Notes: generated by a model from the sequence alone, not told the origin. A DNA stretch of 40,435 bases from Nemertoderma westbladi (GCA_032718475.1 JAUCBJ010006607.1:1-40435), one strand, 5' to 3'; counted from the first letter of the stretch, positions 31,101 through 40,435 are shown. Made by a program: numbers and translations.

Positions 31101-32248
31101 CTTATATGATGGAACAATTTAATAACTTGTCAATACAAAGAGGTACCTCCCGTAAATATAGAATGTCTATACCAAAACTCATGCTGACACAATTTGATAA
31201 AGAGTTTTATCATTTACATTTGAAACTGTTAAAATTTTATATAAAACATGGATTAATTGTTACTAAACTACATAAATTATATTCTTTTCAACAAGAATTT
31301 GTATTTAAAAATTACATCGATTTTAATATTAATCAAAGGCGACTGGCAAAAAGTTACATTGAAACAGCTGTCGCGAAATTGCTCAATAATTCGCTGTTTG
31401 GCAAATCAATAGAAAAGATAAGAGATCGATGTAACTTTCGTATCGCAAATAGCAACGATAAATGCGATCAATTGGTAAATCGTATTAATCATGAACAATT
31501 TATAATATACAATAATACACTATCAGGACATTTATTAGTGAAAGACTCTGTAACTCTCGATAAGCCTATATTTATTGGTAGCACTGTGTTGGACTTGGCT
31601 AAATTGGATATGTATGAGCTGTATTACAATAAATTGCTACCTATTGAGAAAGAATTAAACTGCCGTATTGAAATTGCTGCATCAGACACTGACTCATTGA
31701 TAGGTTGTTACTATAATACATCGCAGAATAATTTTTTAAAAGCATTAATTAAAAATAATATTTTAGATACATCCAATTACCCTAAGGATCACCCACTCTA
31801 CAGCGATAAAAATAAATCCAGACTCTATTACTGTAAAGACGAACTAGCCTCACGTGAAATTAAACAAGCAGTATTTTTAAGACCAAAATTATATTCAATT
31901 TTGGAATGGAATAATAAAAATATTCGTAGAGCAAAAGGTATTACAAGAGCTGTTGTGGAAACGAATATTACACATGAAGAATATTTAAAAGCATATAACT
32001 CAAATGAAGAAATAAAAAAAAACATACACAGATTTCAATCTAAATTACATCGTATTTATACCTTAAAGCAAAATAAATTTGCACTCAGTAGCTTTGATGA
32101 TAAACTTTATTGGGTTAATAAAAATCAATCACTTCCTTGGGGGCACTATAAAACAAACCTCAAAAAACCTATAAAAATATCAAATATACCAATTTATGAA
32201 GAACCAAAAGACGACGGTGTTGATGATGAATTATCAAATAGTAAATAA
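28189..32248 (+). pseudogene. Protein-primed type B DNA polymerase (Polinton type), broken
   Basis: Would replicate the element from a protein primer. The first frame (28189-29853, 554 aa) starts with Cys/His fingers (C8, C11, H22, H27; C33, C36). It then has GSGWRIKS (235-242), NVQSADNDCFKWAI (280-293) and HYVCITNLNRLL (396-407), conserved in Polinton-type polymerases, a C2H2-like finger (420-440) and the exonuclease I motif TYFDIEC (473-479). A TAA at 29851-29853 and a frameshift near 29900 interrupt it. The second frame (to 32248) has HSHITGKY, HNSNNYD (Exo II), YLKLDVCLLADIF (Exo III), IDFNSLYS (Pol A, 323-330), KLLNNSLFGK (Pol B, 500-509) and DTDS (Pol C, 603-606). All catalytic motifs remain; combined length of about 1,350 codons suits the family. 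A (TTA)n run lies just before the start. Confidence 0.85.
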
Positions 32249-32777
32249 AAATATAAGTTGTAAGCAGATTATTTATGGACTTAATTTAAAAGAATTAAAA
32301 AATCAATTGAATGGTAAAATTGTACTCAAACCTAACCAGTTTATATATAAGGTATTTGGTGCAACTATATTAATGTTTACAAATGGACGAATAACAATTC
32401 TCGGTAGAAAATATAATTTTAATAAAGTGAAAAAACATATATTAGAAAAAACAAACATTAATTTGATTTTTAAATCAATCAATTTGTGTACTTATATTTT
32501 TAGTATCGATACCGTAATTTATAGGTTACTTATAAACAATATCGGGTTTTATGTTATATTTGATAATGTTAAACTAGAAATTTCATATGAGCCCGAAATA
32601 TTCAATAACTGAAAAGTCAGAATAAATAATATTGTTGTTGTTTGCTGCTTCTACACTGGTAAATGTACATTAATGTGTTCCCCGTTTAAATTTCATATAT
32701 ATTATCCTATATTCAACAAACTGGTTAATAATTTATTATTGTTTGGTGCGAGGGTTTTTGATGTAAAATATAATTAG
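32223..32777 (+). pseudogene. TATA-binding-protein homologue of the element (one internal stop)
   Basis: About 184 codons, beginning inside the PolB 3' end (ATG at 32223 or 32226; overlap about 25 bases), with one TGA at 32610-32612 where copy A has a Cys codon. It matches the TBP saddle. Repeat 1: an Asn in NISCK, then LKPNQF, then LMFTNGRITILG. Linker: FKSIN with the second Asn at the same offset from FK as in eukaryotic TBP. Repeat 2: SYEPEIF, then NIVVVCCFYTGKC, then YYPIFNKLVNNLL. The four phenylalanines that kink DNA in TBP (one before and one at the end of each strand pair) all have counterparts. The two repeats are 87 residues apart, about 90 in TBP. Role inferred: promoter recognition for element genes. 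The hairpin in repeat 1 is shorter than in cellular TBP. Confidence 0.8.
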
Positions 32778-33407
32778 TGCGAGTGAAATTTATTGTTGCT
32801 GTTTGGTGGTGGAGATTTTTACTGTAAAATATATATTAAATTTGGTTGGAAAAAATTTATGAATACTTTTTTAAAATCAACAACTAGTTTGAGGGGAAAT
32901 TAACTAACTAACTTCAGTAGAGCGATTGCTTGTAACACTCGAGTAGGCATAGTTTACTCAGTGGCCGTAGCTAGCTAGCTAGCTAACTAAGCATTGCTGC
33001 TCACGAGTGAGCTACAATAGCGCATCTGTTACTTATGAGTGTGTGTGTGTGTGTGTGTGCGGCAGGCAATGCTAAGCTCGGTGAGAAAAGATTAGGGCTA
33101 TGTGCTGGTATTCATAGTCAAAGACGATGCCCTCCTATCTGTTACTAGTCTGTATACCGGTACATATTATTAAAAAATCAGCTATGCATCTCCCTACATT
33201 CAGAATAGAACAGAGCATATATCGCTAACTAATCCGCATGGGAAAGGTTTATGTTGTGCATTTTGTTAACTATGAGAATTTTGTAATCTAAACATCTGCG
33301 ACCCTCTACAAAAATATATATAAACTCAATTTTTCTAACAGTGAACTATAATTTTGTTTCCCTACCATAAAATAAAAAAATAAATACCGGTATAGACTAG
33401 GCCTAAC
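32778..33407 (+). other. Spacer between TBP-like gene and P-element insertion, copy B
   Basis: Non-coding and similar in blocks to 7189-7780 of copy A. Contains a (GT)n run at 33042-33059 and a (CTAG)n-like run near 32970. The similarity ends near 33390, immediately before the P-like element. Confidence 0.5.
33400..33407. repeat. Target-site duplication of the P-like element (left copy)
   Basis: GGCCTAAC stands directly left of the terminal repeat; the same eight bases occur at 38355-38362 on the right, sharing one G with the repeat end. Seven bases are duplicated without ambiguity. Eight-base duplications are known for P elements. Confidence 0.6.
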
Positions 33408-33538
33408 CATGGAATACTAAATATACACGGAACCGCATTAGTGTTATTTTTTTGGCCCCGAAATTTTTTTCAATAAAATGGTAGTATATGCCATAGAAAC
33501 CTCAGAAAAAAAATTTAAGCAAATTTGACCGGAGCGTT
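33408..33538 (+). repeat. Left terminal inverted repeat of the P-like element
   Basis: Matches the inverse of 38225-38355 from CATGGAATAC to GACCGGAGCGTT. Similarity stops sharply after GGAGCGTT. Confidence 0.85.
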
Positions 33539-33757
33539 TCCATGGAAACCGGGCAAACATAAAATTTCTAGGTTTTGCCATGAATTAATTTTATTTTGCA
33601 TCTACTACCCTATTTATTTTTATCCTATTTATTTTTATTTCTAGCACAGGTAACTATAGCAACGAGGTAATCTATTAATATATATATATATTAAATATAT
33701 TTAAATAAACACTGCTGTGGAAGCTAATTTTGACACTTTTATTAGTTTTATATATTA

Positions 33758-33782
33758 CCCCCCCCCCCCCCCCCCCCCCCCC
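33758..33782. repeat. 25-base C-run
   Basis: The longest uninterrupted homopolymer of the window, inside the P-like element. Length may be unstable or mis-called. Confidence 0.8.
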
Positions 33783-33982
33783 TATTGATACAATTTAATA
33801 TCAATTCAATTTATAATTAAATATAATATTGTGGTGTACTGTAGTGATTGTGGCACTACATGTGTCGAAAACAGTAATTTATTCTATCCTACTTTATATA
33901 ATGTAATATATACAGTATGTATGTATAGGGAGGCTATGTAATTGATTCTTTATGCAGTATAATAATAATAAACCATTAATAG

Positions 33983-34022
33983 AAACGGCGTTTCGGCCGG
34001 CTTTAGGCCTCTTCAGCAGTAC
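33983..34022 (-). other. Penelope-type CTGAAGAGGCC...GCCGAAACG motif
   Basis: On the minus strand the sequence reads CTGAAGAGGCCTAAAGCCGG then CCGAAACG. This resembles the motif common at the ends of Penelope-like elements and is close to a hammerhead ribozyme core, but has CTGAAGA in place of CTGATGA. It is a short isolated relic; no ribozyme activity is claimed. Confidence 0.3.
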
Positions 34023-34129
34023 TGCCAAGTACTTGACACCCCATTTCCTAAGAAGTATAGCTGTCACTAGTAGTGGTGATTGTCAAGATACGAGTGGCGA
34101 TTCTCCTATTATTCTGATTGCTGGCGGAG

Positions 34130-34490
34130 TCTCCAGGTGGCAGTGGTTGTAGAATCATCAGCCAGGGTGGCAGTGGTAGTAAAGATGACAGCCATGGTGG
34201 CAACGTGGCAGTGGTAGTAGAAACAACAGCCATGATGGCAATGTGGTAGGTAGTGGAAACAACAGCCAGGGTGGCAGTGGTAGTAGAAACAACTACCAGG
34301 GTGGCAGTGATAGTAGAAACAACTACCAGGGTGGCAGTGGTAGTAGAAATGACAGCCAGCATGGCAACGTGGCAGTGGTAGTAGAAACAACAGCCATGGT
34401 GGAAACGTGGTAGGTAGCGGAAACAACAGCCAGGGTGGCAATGGATGTAGAGTCAACAGCCAGGGTGGCAGTGGTAGTAGAAATGGTTTG
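34130..34490. repeat. Minisatellite of about 30-base units
   Basis: Repeated GGTGGCAGTGGTAGTAGAAA plus variable ACAACAGCCA or CAACTACCAG. Units differ by substitutions and by longer versions with ATGGCAACGTG. The minus-strand transposase frame runs straight into it (FKPNHFYYHCHPG), so the repeat has replaced or displaced the end of the gene. Confidence 0.8.
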
Positions 34491-37400
34491 GTTTGAATTT
34501 CTCGCTGTGTTCAGAGCAGACAACTTCAGTGGTATCTATTTGGTTTACTAGTAGTCTATGTAATGTTGGACGACTCGCTTTGTTCTTGTTGTTTACCAAG
34601 GGATATGATTTTTTCAATATGTGAAATATATTGCAGCAAAGATGCACAAATCCATCACTCGGAAAACACAATCCCCCTCTGTCACGAAACGAAATGTAGC
34701 GAATATTCGTGTAGAACTTGATTGGGATTTATCTTTTAGATCGCATCTGGTACATGAACACAACGCATCTGAATTAGGAATTGACTGAACTGCCCATCCA
34801 GCCACGTCTGAAATAATCAATAGAGATTCGTCGTCGAATATATCAAAATCATCATCTGCTGATAGTTTCGTAATTATTGGTCGTATATCTTCACTATTAG
34901 TTTTATCAAGGCAGTCAATGACATCTTGGTTGGATTGTAGAGCAGCTTTGATTTGAATTATCTTGTTTGAGTTAGTGGCTTCCCGCAGACTTACAAGGAA
35001 GCGACCTCCCGACATCTGGCGATATTTGCTGAAATGTAACTCAATTTCATCGTCTCCAAGGACTGCCAGGTTAAATAATTGGTATTCGAGTTTGTTGAAG
35101 ACCAAATCTAGGACCTTTATTGTGTTAGCAACCCTGCTTTATTTGAAGACTTCCACCTTGTCAGCCAGTCAAGGAAGGTTTGAAGGAAACTTTGCCGCTC
35201 ACTGTCATAACAACTGAGTGTTCTTGTGTAAGGATTAGACGTATTATGTTTACAGTTCATAAACTCCCAGAAGAGTCTAATAACTGGAAGTAATCAGCTG
35301 TGTCATTATGGAAGTTCTCTGTGCCACCACCCAAATACCATCTGAGGGCATCGATAGTACTATCATGGTACAGGTTGAGCATAAGCTGGGTGTTTTGCTT
35401 GCGCTTTCCAACGTTGATTATTGCATAAGTGAGCTTGTGGGCTTTTCGCAGATTGACTGAAGAATCACAATTAATTCTTTCTGTATCCATCTGATACACC
35501 ATACGAACATCAGACATCGACACTTTAGCATTTGCTCCTATTTGAAATACGTCATTCATATAACTCCACTTAAATTCAGGAGGATAAAATATGCCGGTGT
35601 TAAATAAGTTATTTCGTGTATTCTTCATGAGTTGATTATAATCAAACAACGGAATTATATCACAAAGCTCTGGTTCATATATAATCTTTGAGTAAGCATT
35701 GACATTAACTGAAAGGCCATCAGTAACAAACACTCGTGGCTGAAACTCGGCCTCTTTTAAATGTTTCACAACTTCCTTGAATTCTTTTATCAACATGTCT
35801 CCAGTTAATGTCTCGTAACATGGCACTGACTTGACAATTATTCCATTTCCCCCACTTAGAGCTCTTACCATAATATCCAGCAGGGTCTTTGGTGAATCAA
35901 TAATACCTCCTGCACTAAATATTGATTCTCTCTGTAAGTAAATTTCATCCGCGTATATTACAACATTCTGATCCATACCAATGCTCTTTAGAAGTGTATA
36001 AACTTTTACATCACCTCTTGTCAACTTTTCAAAGAATGAAATGCTGGGTAGGTTTGGCATCAGCTTCAAGAGCTCTTTATATCCATTCCTGCTCTTATAA
36101 CGTAGAATAAGACACTTTCTAATGATATTCTTGGGGTATATTCCTATCTTTTTATAATTGCGGTACTCGTCTAGAAATTCCATGAAATCTGAGTCAAAAT
36201 TAGGCAATGAATGAAACTTGACCTCATTCATTAGCCTAAGCAAAACGCTTTTCTTCTGAACTTTATTATACCCACTTTTGTTACATGGTAAATAGCTAGA
36301 ATTAACAAGGGGTATTTTAGAGGTATTTTGAGAAACAATAAAGTACGTCGTTGAGATCTTAAGGAAGTAATTCAGTTTTAGATTTTCGGGGGAAATCTCA
36401 TAAATCATAATTCCATCTTCACTTTCAACATCACACTTACACGCATGTACCTCCCTATTCTTAAAAACATCCTCGTCTTCAATCCATTTCTTTATATTTC
36501 CCAACTGCCACTCTAATTTGTCTTCTTCAACTAATTTTCTATTTTCGAGTAGGTTGTATAGTGTGGGATCAACTTTTCGTTTAGTTGGTGACTTTCGTAG
36601 TGGAGATGGTAATGGCACAACCAATGTAAATATTGAAGGAATTGATTCCTTTTTGAGATTGGAACTTCGAAACTGCAAATTTCTGTTCATCATAAAATCC
36701 TTCGGCTCGAAGTGAACTTTACAAATTCGATCTTTATCGTAATCGAATTCTCGACCTAACAAAAATATTAATCTAAAATAATTAATACGGCTAGTGTTCC
36801 GCCCGTGCGAGTATTTCTATTTCACATTGCAATGTAAACTAATTACTACTGAATACAAAAACTCGAATCAATAATCAATTAAATGTTCAAAAAATTTGTA
36901 TTACTAGCTAATTTATAATTTCTAAATAACTATCGGTACCTAGTATTTAAAAATTTTTTTTTTAAATTTGGTATTAAATTTAGTATTATAAATGTTATAG
37001 TTTCAGGTAGCTAGCAATTTTTAAGATAGCTAGTATTTTTATAACATAGGTGTAGCTTGTGTGACAATTTTTTAAATTAAAATTTTTATTTTTTCGATTT
37101 GTATTATTGGAAAGTGTTATAGAACATAAGTAGATATGTTGTTTTTATGGTAGCAAGTGTTTTTTTTACGAGCTAGTATCTTTTGAAACTATAAAAATGT
37201 TGACATATTTGGCAATAAAATTGTTAAAAGTTGAAAATGATTTTTTTTTTAATTACTAGCTAATTTAAAATTAAAAAATTACTAGCTATATGTTCTAGGT
37301 CATTTTATTTTTTATTTTATTCTAGAATAGTTAAATAACTTTTATATGGTGTTCTCTAACTAATATTGAAGCCATAGTAACAATGATTAAGGATCATACG

Positions 37401-37886
37401 CATACGCATGTTTCATACGGATAGCCGTTTTTTTTAACTAGCTAGTATTTTTTGAAATTATAAAAAAATGTGAAAACATTGATTCTAAAATGTTTTCCAA
37501 TATTAAAAAAACACTAAATAAATTTTTTTTTTTAATTTTCAAAAATACTAGCTAGTAAAAAAAATACTACTAGATGTCAGAAAAAAATGTCTACTAAGGT
37601 TCTAGAACAATCACCAATGTTCTAGAAATTATAAAATGCAATAAAACCAAATAAAAAGACATGCAAATTTTATAAATTTGCTGTACCATGGCTACACACA
37701 TACTATAGTAGTACCAAATAGATAACATGTCGTAGAACATTTCATGCATGATATAATAATAAAATCCTTACCTGGCGTATTCTGCCCCTGACGAATCGCT
37801 TGTTTCCATTCATTGCAAACAGCAACATCAATAGGAAACCGGTGCAAAAGGTCTTTTGACTTGCAAACTAAACAAGTACGTGGCAT
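34480..37886 (-). pseudogene. THAP domain P-element-type transposase, two exons, frameshifted
   Basis: Would cut and paste the surrounding element. Exon 1 (37886-37772) encodes MPRTCLVC...FPIDVAVCNEWKQ, the first half of a THAP zinc finger. It ends at a canonical CCAG/GTAAGG donor. Exon 2 starts at 36755 after TTGTTAG and supplies DRICKVHF and FEPKDF, completing the C2CH finger in frame. The transposase core has VIYADEIYLQ (first Asp), VFVTDGLSVN (second Asp) and LFDYNQLMKNTRNNL, where the family usually has His in place of the Asn in YNQ. Near 35270 the frame shifts, an in-frame TAA and another shift follow near 35120, and a third lies near 34680 (RDRGGLCFPSDG). The insertion-domain and C-terminal motifs (FSKYRQMSGGRFLVSLRE) are still readable. 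The end is lost in a minisatellite. Confidence 0.8.
36763..37771 (-). other. Transposase intron, AT-rich
   Basis: Bounded by GTAAGG on the minus strand at 37771 and TTTTTGTTAG ending at 36756. Very AT-rich with many T- and A-runs and CTAGCTAGT motifs; a GTTCTAGAAC copy sits at 37599. No gene inside. Confidence 0.65.
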
Positions 37887-38224
37887 GATGTAGATACTGT
37901 AGTTCACTATGTGTAGCCAGTGAAGTAATGAAGGCCCTACTGTGTAGAGACTAAAGGTTACCGCGATGTAGGCCTACTGGTTAATACTGTAGTAATCGAA
38001 AAATTATCGGTTAAAATATTGTTTTAAAATAGTGCAGCTGTAGCTAGTTGTGGTAATAATAATATTGTTGACAAACCAACGCATCAATATTACAACAGCG
38101 CAGTTCAAGAGTAATGGCAGTACTACTTGTTGCCATAGAAATATATCGCAAATAAGCTTAAATCGCCCCCAACGATGCATTTCTTGTTGGCAAATTTGAA
38201 AACTTTGACGGATTATATCTCGAG

Positions 38225-38355
38225 AACGCTCCGGTCGAATTTGCTTAAATTTTTTTTCTGGGGTTTCTATGGCATATACTACCACTTTATTGAAAAAAAT
38301 TTCGGGGCCGAAAAAATAACACTAATGCGGATCCGTGTATATTTAGTATTCCATG
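38225..38355 (-). repeat. Right terminal inverted repeat of the P-like element
   Basis: Inverse of 33408-33538; ends in GTATTCCATG, followed by GCCTAAC, the repeated target sequence. Confidence 0.85.
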
Positions 38356-38480
38356 GCCTAACTTATCTTCATATTTGAAAAAAAAAAAACTAACCTCAAC
38401 CAACTTCAGTTCCGACAATCCTTCTCTATCAATCAACTAACATCCGTTCCGACATCCAACATCCAACACCGACATCCAAG

Positions 38481-38834
38481 ATGGCATTTTCTTTCATTGA
38501 AAATAGCGACGACTGTTTACTAAAATTTGATGCTGATGGAGATGACCTTTATTTCACTTCATTAAATGTAACTGAATTACATTTAAAAAACAACAACGGA
38601 GAAATAACAATAATGATTAAAAATAAAACCAGCGGCAGCCAAGGTCACCAAACCACATTGACGACCAATAAAAACTTCAATCTAAACGTTAGAGTACAAC
38701 CTGGAGCGGCGCATCAAATAAGTTTAGACAATTATAGTAGGGGAGAGAACTGGGGTGAACATGAAGATATAGCAGCAGTTCCAGTTCCAACACCAACTCT
38801 ACTACTTCCATCTGATCCGAGAATACGTCAGTAG
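38481..38834 (+). CDS. ORF4: small uncharacterised protein of the PolB/TBP element
   Basis: 117 residues, intact. No recognised family. The first 75 residues alternate hydrophobic and polar residues as in a beta sandwich (CLLKFDADGDDLYFTS; GEITIMIKNKTSG; NLNVRVQPG). The tail is acidic then Pro-rich (VPVPTPTLLLPSDP). No signal peptide or membrane segment. It sits 125 bases right of the P-like element, at the position where copy A has its related remnant (7789-8117), and shares NVRVxPG with it. It is probably the element's last gene in this direction, separated from its neighbours by the P insertion. It could equally be a structural or a regulatory protein. Confidence 0.55.
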   Translation: MAFSFIENSDDCLLKFDADGDDLYFTSLNVTELHLKNNNGEITIMIKNKTSGSQGHQTTLTTNKNFNLNVRVQPGAAHQISLDNYSRGENWGEHEDIAAVPVPTPTLLLPSDPRIRQ

Positions 38835-39155
38835 ACTCATACAGCAAGTAGACTCATAGGTCTATATAATTAGTCATGTGTGTTACCGGTATCAGTAGGT
38901 TTTTGTTTTGTATTGTATTGTATATTTTATATTTTATATCTAATTAAAAAAAAAGCGAATACATAAATAAACTAACTATGTTTTATAGGCCTATAGGTCT
39001 ACAACATGAAGTGAATGAATGAACTTGGGCGCGGTGAATTTTATATATTGCTAGCCACACTTATTGTATCAATGTGCTAGGCGGCTTTCAGTTGAGGAGT
39101 AGTGATTAGGCCTATTGCCTAACCGAATGAAGGTGCGCCTAGTATGAATTCTAAA
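38835..39155. other. Intergenic DNA right of ORF4
   Basis: No gene. AT-rich with AATAAAC near 38964, a possible polyadenylation signal for ORF4. Confidence 0.35.
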
Positions 39156-39360
39156 GGTCAACATTCGAAAAAGGGGGCCGCATAAAGTTAACTATAGCTG
39201 TATAGGCTTGCCTATGCAACAGTAGTAGCCCACAGTAATGTAGATTAGACCAACCATATTGGGTCAACATTCGAAAAAGGGGGCCGCATAAAGTTAACTA
39301 TAGCTGTATAGGCTTGCCTATGCAACAGTAGTAGCCCACAGTAATGTAGATTAGACCAAT
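39156..39360. repeat. Tandem duplication, two units of 106 bases
   Basis: GGTCAACATTCGAAAAAGGG starts at 39156 and again at 39262; the units are almost identical through TAGATTAGACCAA. This is a recent duplication of non-coding sequence. Confidence 0.85.
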
Positions 39361-39862
39361 TAAAGTTGTAAACATAAAATTGGAAGCATTCAAGTATAAT
39401 AGCCTAATCCTTAAATCAAAGAAACCAGCACCAGCATGCCCTTGCTCTATTCAAGTATACAGGTACAAGAGTGCTACGGTGCCGGTACCAGTAGGCCTAT
39501 TGTTAGGTGGGCCTCCTCTAATGCTGCATTCACGAACCCCCATGTCGACTTAATTTAATTTTATTATTAGTAAGTACGGTACCGGTAACGCTAAAGCTCT
39601 GTGGTTGCTGTCGGGGCCATTCTGCCATTCTACAGTTTAGCGTTGTTGGTATATGTAGTAAAATCAGCTAGCTACTGGTAGTTAAACTCTGATACAACAG
39701 CCGGCTACCGGTAGGTGCGGTGTGTTTGTGTGTGTGTGTAAACTTAAGCCCTACACCTTCAGTCAAACTGAGATATTAAAAAATAGATTTTAATGTTTTT
39801 ATTATTTTTATTGACATTAAAACAATTATATTATCCCATCACATTACATGCTTAGAGTAAAC
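39361..39862. other. Intergenic DNA, no gene seen
   Basis: Mixed composition with several short GGTACCGGTA-like palindromes and a (GT)n run near 39722-39738. Nothing reads as protein. Confidence 0.4.
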
Positions 39863-40435
39863 CTACAGTACATCTTCCACCGCAGTTATTTCTTTCTGTT
39901 TATCATCATCATCATCAGTCGCAGTTAAACGCGTTAAACGCTTTCTCACGAAAAATCGTTTCAATTCAAACCCACCGACCTGTTTTGCTGAGCAATACCG
40001 CAGACAGTTATCCTTTGTGTTTAAGTGGAACGCACATTTATTTTCCAGTGCAATAAATTGATCGTGGAAGCGACAGGGGGTTAAATAATTGTAATATTGC
40101 TGATTATATATCCACAATTTCTCCATCGAATTTGCTGCGAGAACATCAAGTTGGGAAACTAATATTGCCCGCTTCATCAACCCAAATACATGTATATTTT
40201 TTTATATTTTAAATGTCTCTTCATGTATTTTTTAAAGTCATCTTGCGAAATGTCGCCGTAATCCCAAGGTAAATGCGAAGTCATGTCTCGTAAATTGTTT
40301 ACGTGAGCTACATCTAAAGCTGATAACTTAATATTAGGCGGGGCTTTAATTAAAAACGTCTTTACATTAGTTTTGGTGTAATTAGAATCGAATATAGCAA
40401 ATTCTTTAAATACTACTGGATACTCTTTATTGTCT
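39863..40435 (-). pseudogene. Partial, frameshifted gene running off the right edge
   Basis: The upstream part is open from the window edge to a TGA near 40186: it contains YPVVFKEFAIFDS, TFLIKAPPN and SHLPWDYGDIS. A shifted frame then continues (39863-40180) with CRFHDQF, ENKCAFHLN and QVGGFELKRFFVRKRL, ending in Asp-rich and charged residues. The order FKEFAI, KAPP, PWDYGDIS, CxxH, CA-x-(H/N)-L resembles an uncharacterised exonuclease-like protein that I remember as common in invertebrate transposon-rich genomes; this is a weak assignment. It faces ORF4 across about 1 kb and could belong to the same element, read convergently, or be unrelated. One shift near 40180 breaks it. Confidence 0.4.

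Larger units (their letters stand above)
33408..38355 (-). mobile_element. P-like DNA transposon with 131-base terminal inverted repeats
   Basis: Bounded by inverted repeats starting CATGGAATACTAAATATACA (33408-33538 and 38225-38355), about five mismatches by eye, and by a 7-8 base target duplication. It holds one THAP-type transposase gene in minus orientation, broken by frameshifts, plus a 25-base C-run and a minisatellite. It inserted into copy B of the PolB/TBP element between the TBP-like gene and ORF4, so it is younger than that element. The length of 4.95 kb is large for the family because of non-coding additions at the left. Confidence 0.8.
26871..38834 (+). mobile_element. Copy B: Polinton-like PolB/TBP element, split by a P element
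   Basis: All genes run on the plus strand: ORF1, PolB, TBP-like (overlapping the PolB end), spacer, then ORF4 after a 4.95-kb P-like insertion (33408-38355). Without the insertion the element part is about 7.0 kb. Protein-primed PolB of this kind with an unusual N-terminal extension is the hallmark of Polinton/Maverick elements and adintovirus-like relatives, but no integrase, protease, ATPase or capsid gene is seen, and no terminal inverted repeats of the element. The polymerase and TBP-like genes have stops, so the copy is decayed. The right limit given is the ORF4 stop; the true ends are unknown. Confidence 0.7.

Noticed and set aside
32943-33059. Coding function in the spacer after the TBP-like gene
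   Set aside because: No frame survives comparison of the two copies; conserved blocks have indels not divisible by three.
33983-34022. Hammerhead ribozyme
   Set aside because: The core reads CTGAAGA where CTGATGA is required, and the flanking stems are not convincing; kept only as a Penelope-type motif.
34109-34523. Minus-strand frames with HCHPG or TTTATLAVVS repeats as proteins
   Set aside because: These are translations of the minisatellite in several frames; only the edge of one continues the transposase.

Overview
This window is animal nuclear DNA, most likely from a non-vertebrate metazoan. The evidence is one host-type SLC6 transporter gene, a spliced P-type transposase, BEL/Pao and Penelope-type retroelement remains, and AT-rich intergenic DNA packed with foldback repeats and long G or C runs. 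I cannot name the phylum from the sequence.

Layout. Bases 1-3104 hold a divergent, single-exon SLC6-family transporter on the minus strand, with six GTTCTAGAAC palindromes at a 21-base period just upstream. From 4.2 to 5.6 kb there is a hairpin-rich MITE, a small minus-strand reading frame and a Penelope-like GIY-YIG remnant. From 5.7 to 8.1 kb lies a decayed, internally deleted copy (copy A) of an unusual DNA element. From 8.1 to 15 kb there is no gene, only satellite monomers, microsatellites and two very large foldback elements. From 15.0 to 23.9 kb lies a decayed BEL/Pao LTR retrotransposon (gag, zinc knuckle, protease, reverse transcriptase, RNase H, integrase) with a 1.43-kb tandem duplication in gag. 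A 73-bp tandem array and a cysteine-rich, repeat-bearing ORF of another retroelement follow, to 25.9 kb.

The most interesting part runs from 26.9 to 38.8 kb: a second, nearly complete copy (copy B) of the element in copy A. Its order is ORF1 (354 aa, unknown), a protein-primed type B DNA polymerase of the Polinton/Maverick type, a small protein that I identify as a TATA-binding-protein (TBP) homologue with both saddle repeats, and a small unknown ORF4. A 4.95-kb P-like element with 131-bp terminal inverted repeats and a THAP transposase pseudogene has inserted between the TBP-like gene and ORF4. A broken minus-strand gene runs off the right edge.

How the genes fit together. A replication polymerase overlapping a TBP homologue suggests a virus-like element that copies its own DNA and helps direct transcription from its own promoters. 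No integrase, packaging ATPase or capsid gene of this element is visible here. Both copies carry stops or frameshifts, so both look like fossils. Reading them against each other is what makes the TBP homology clear.
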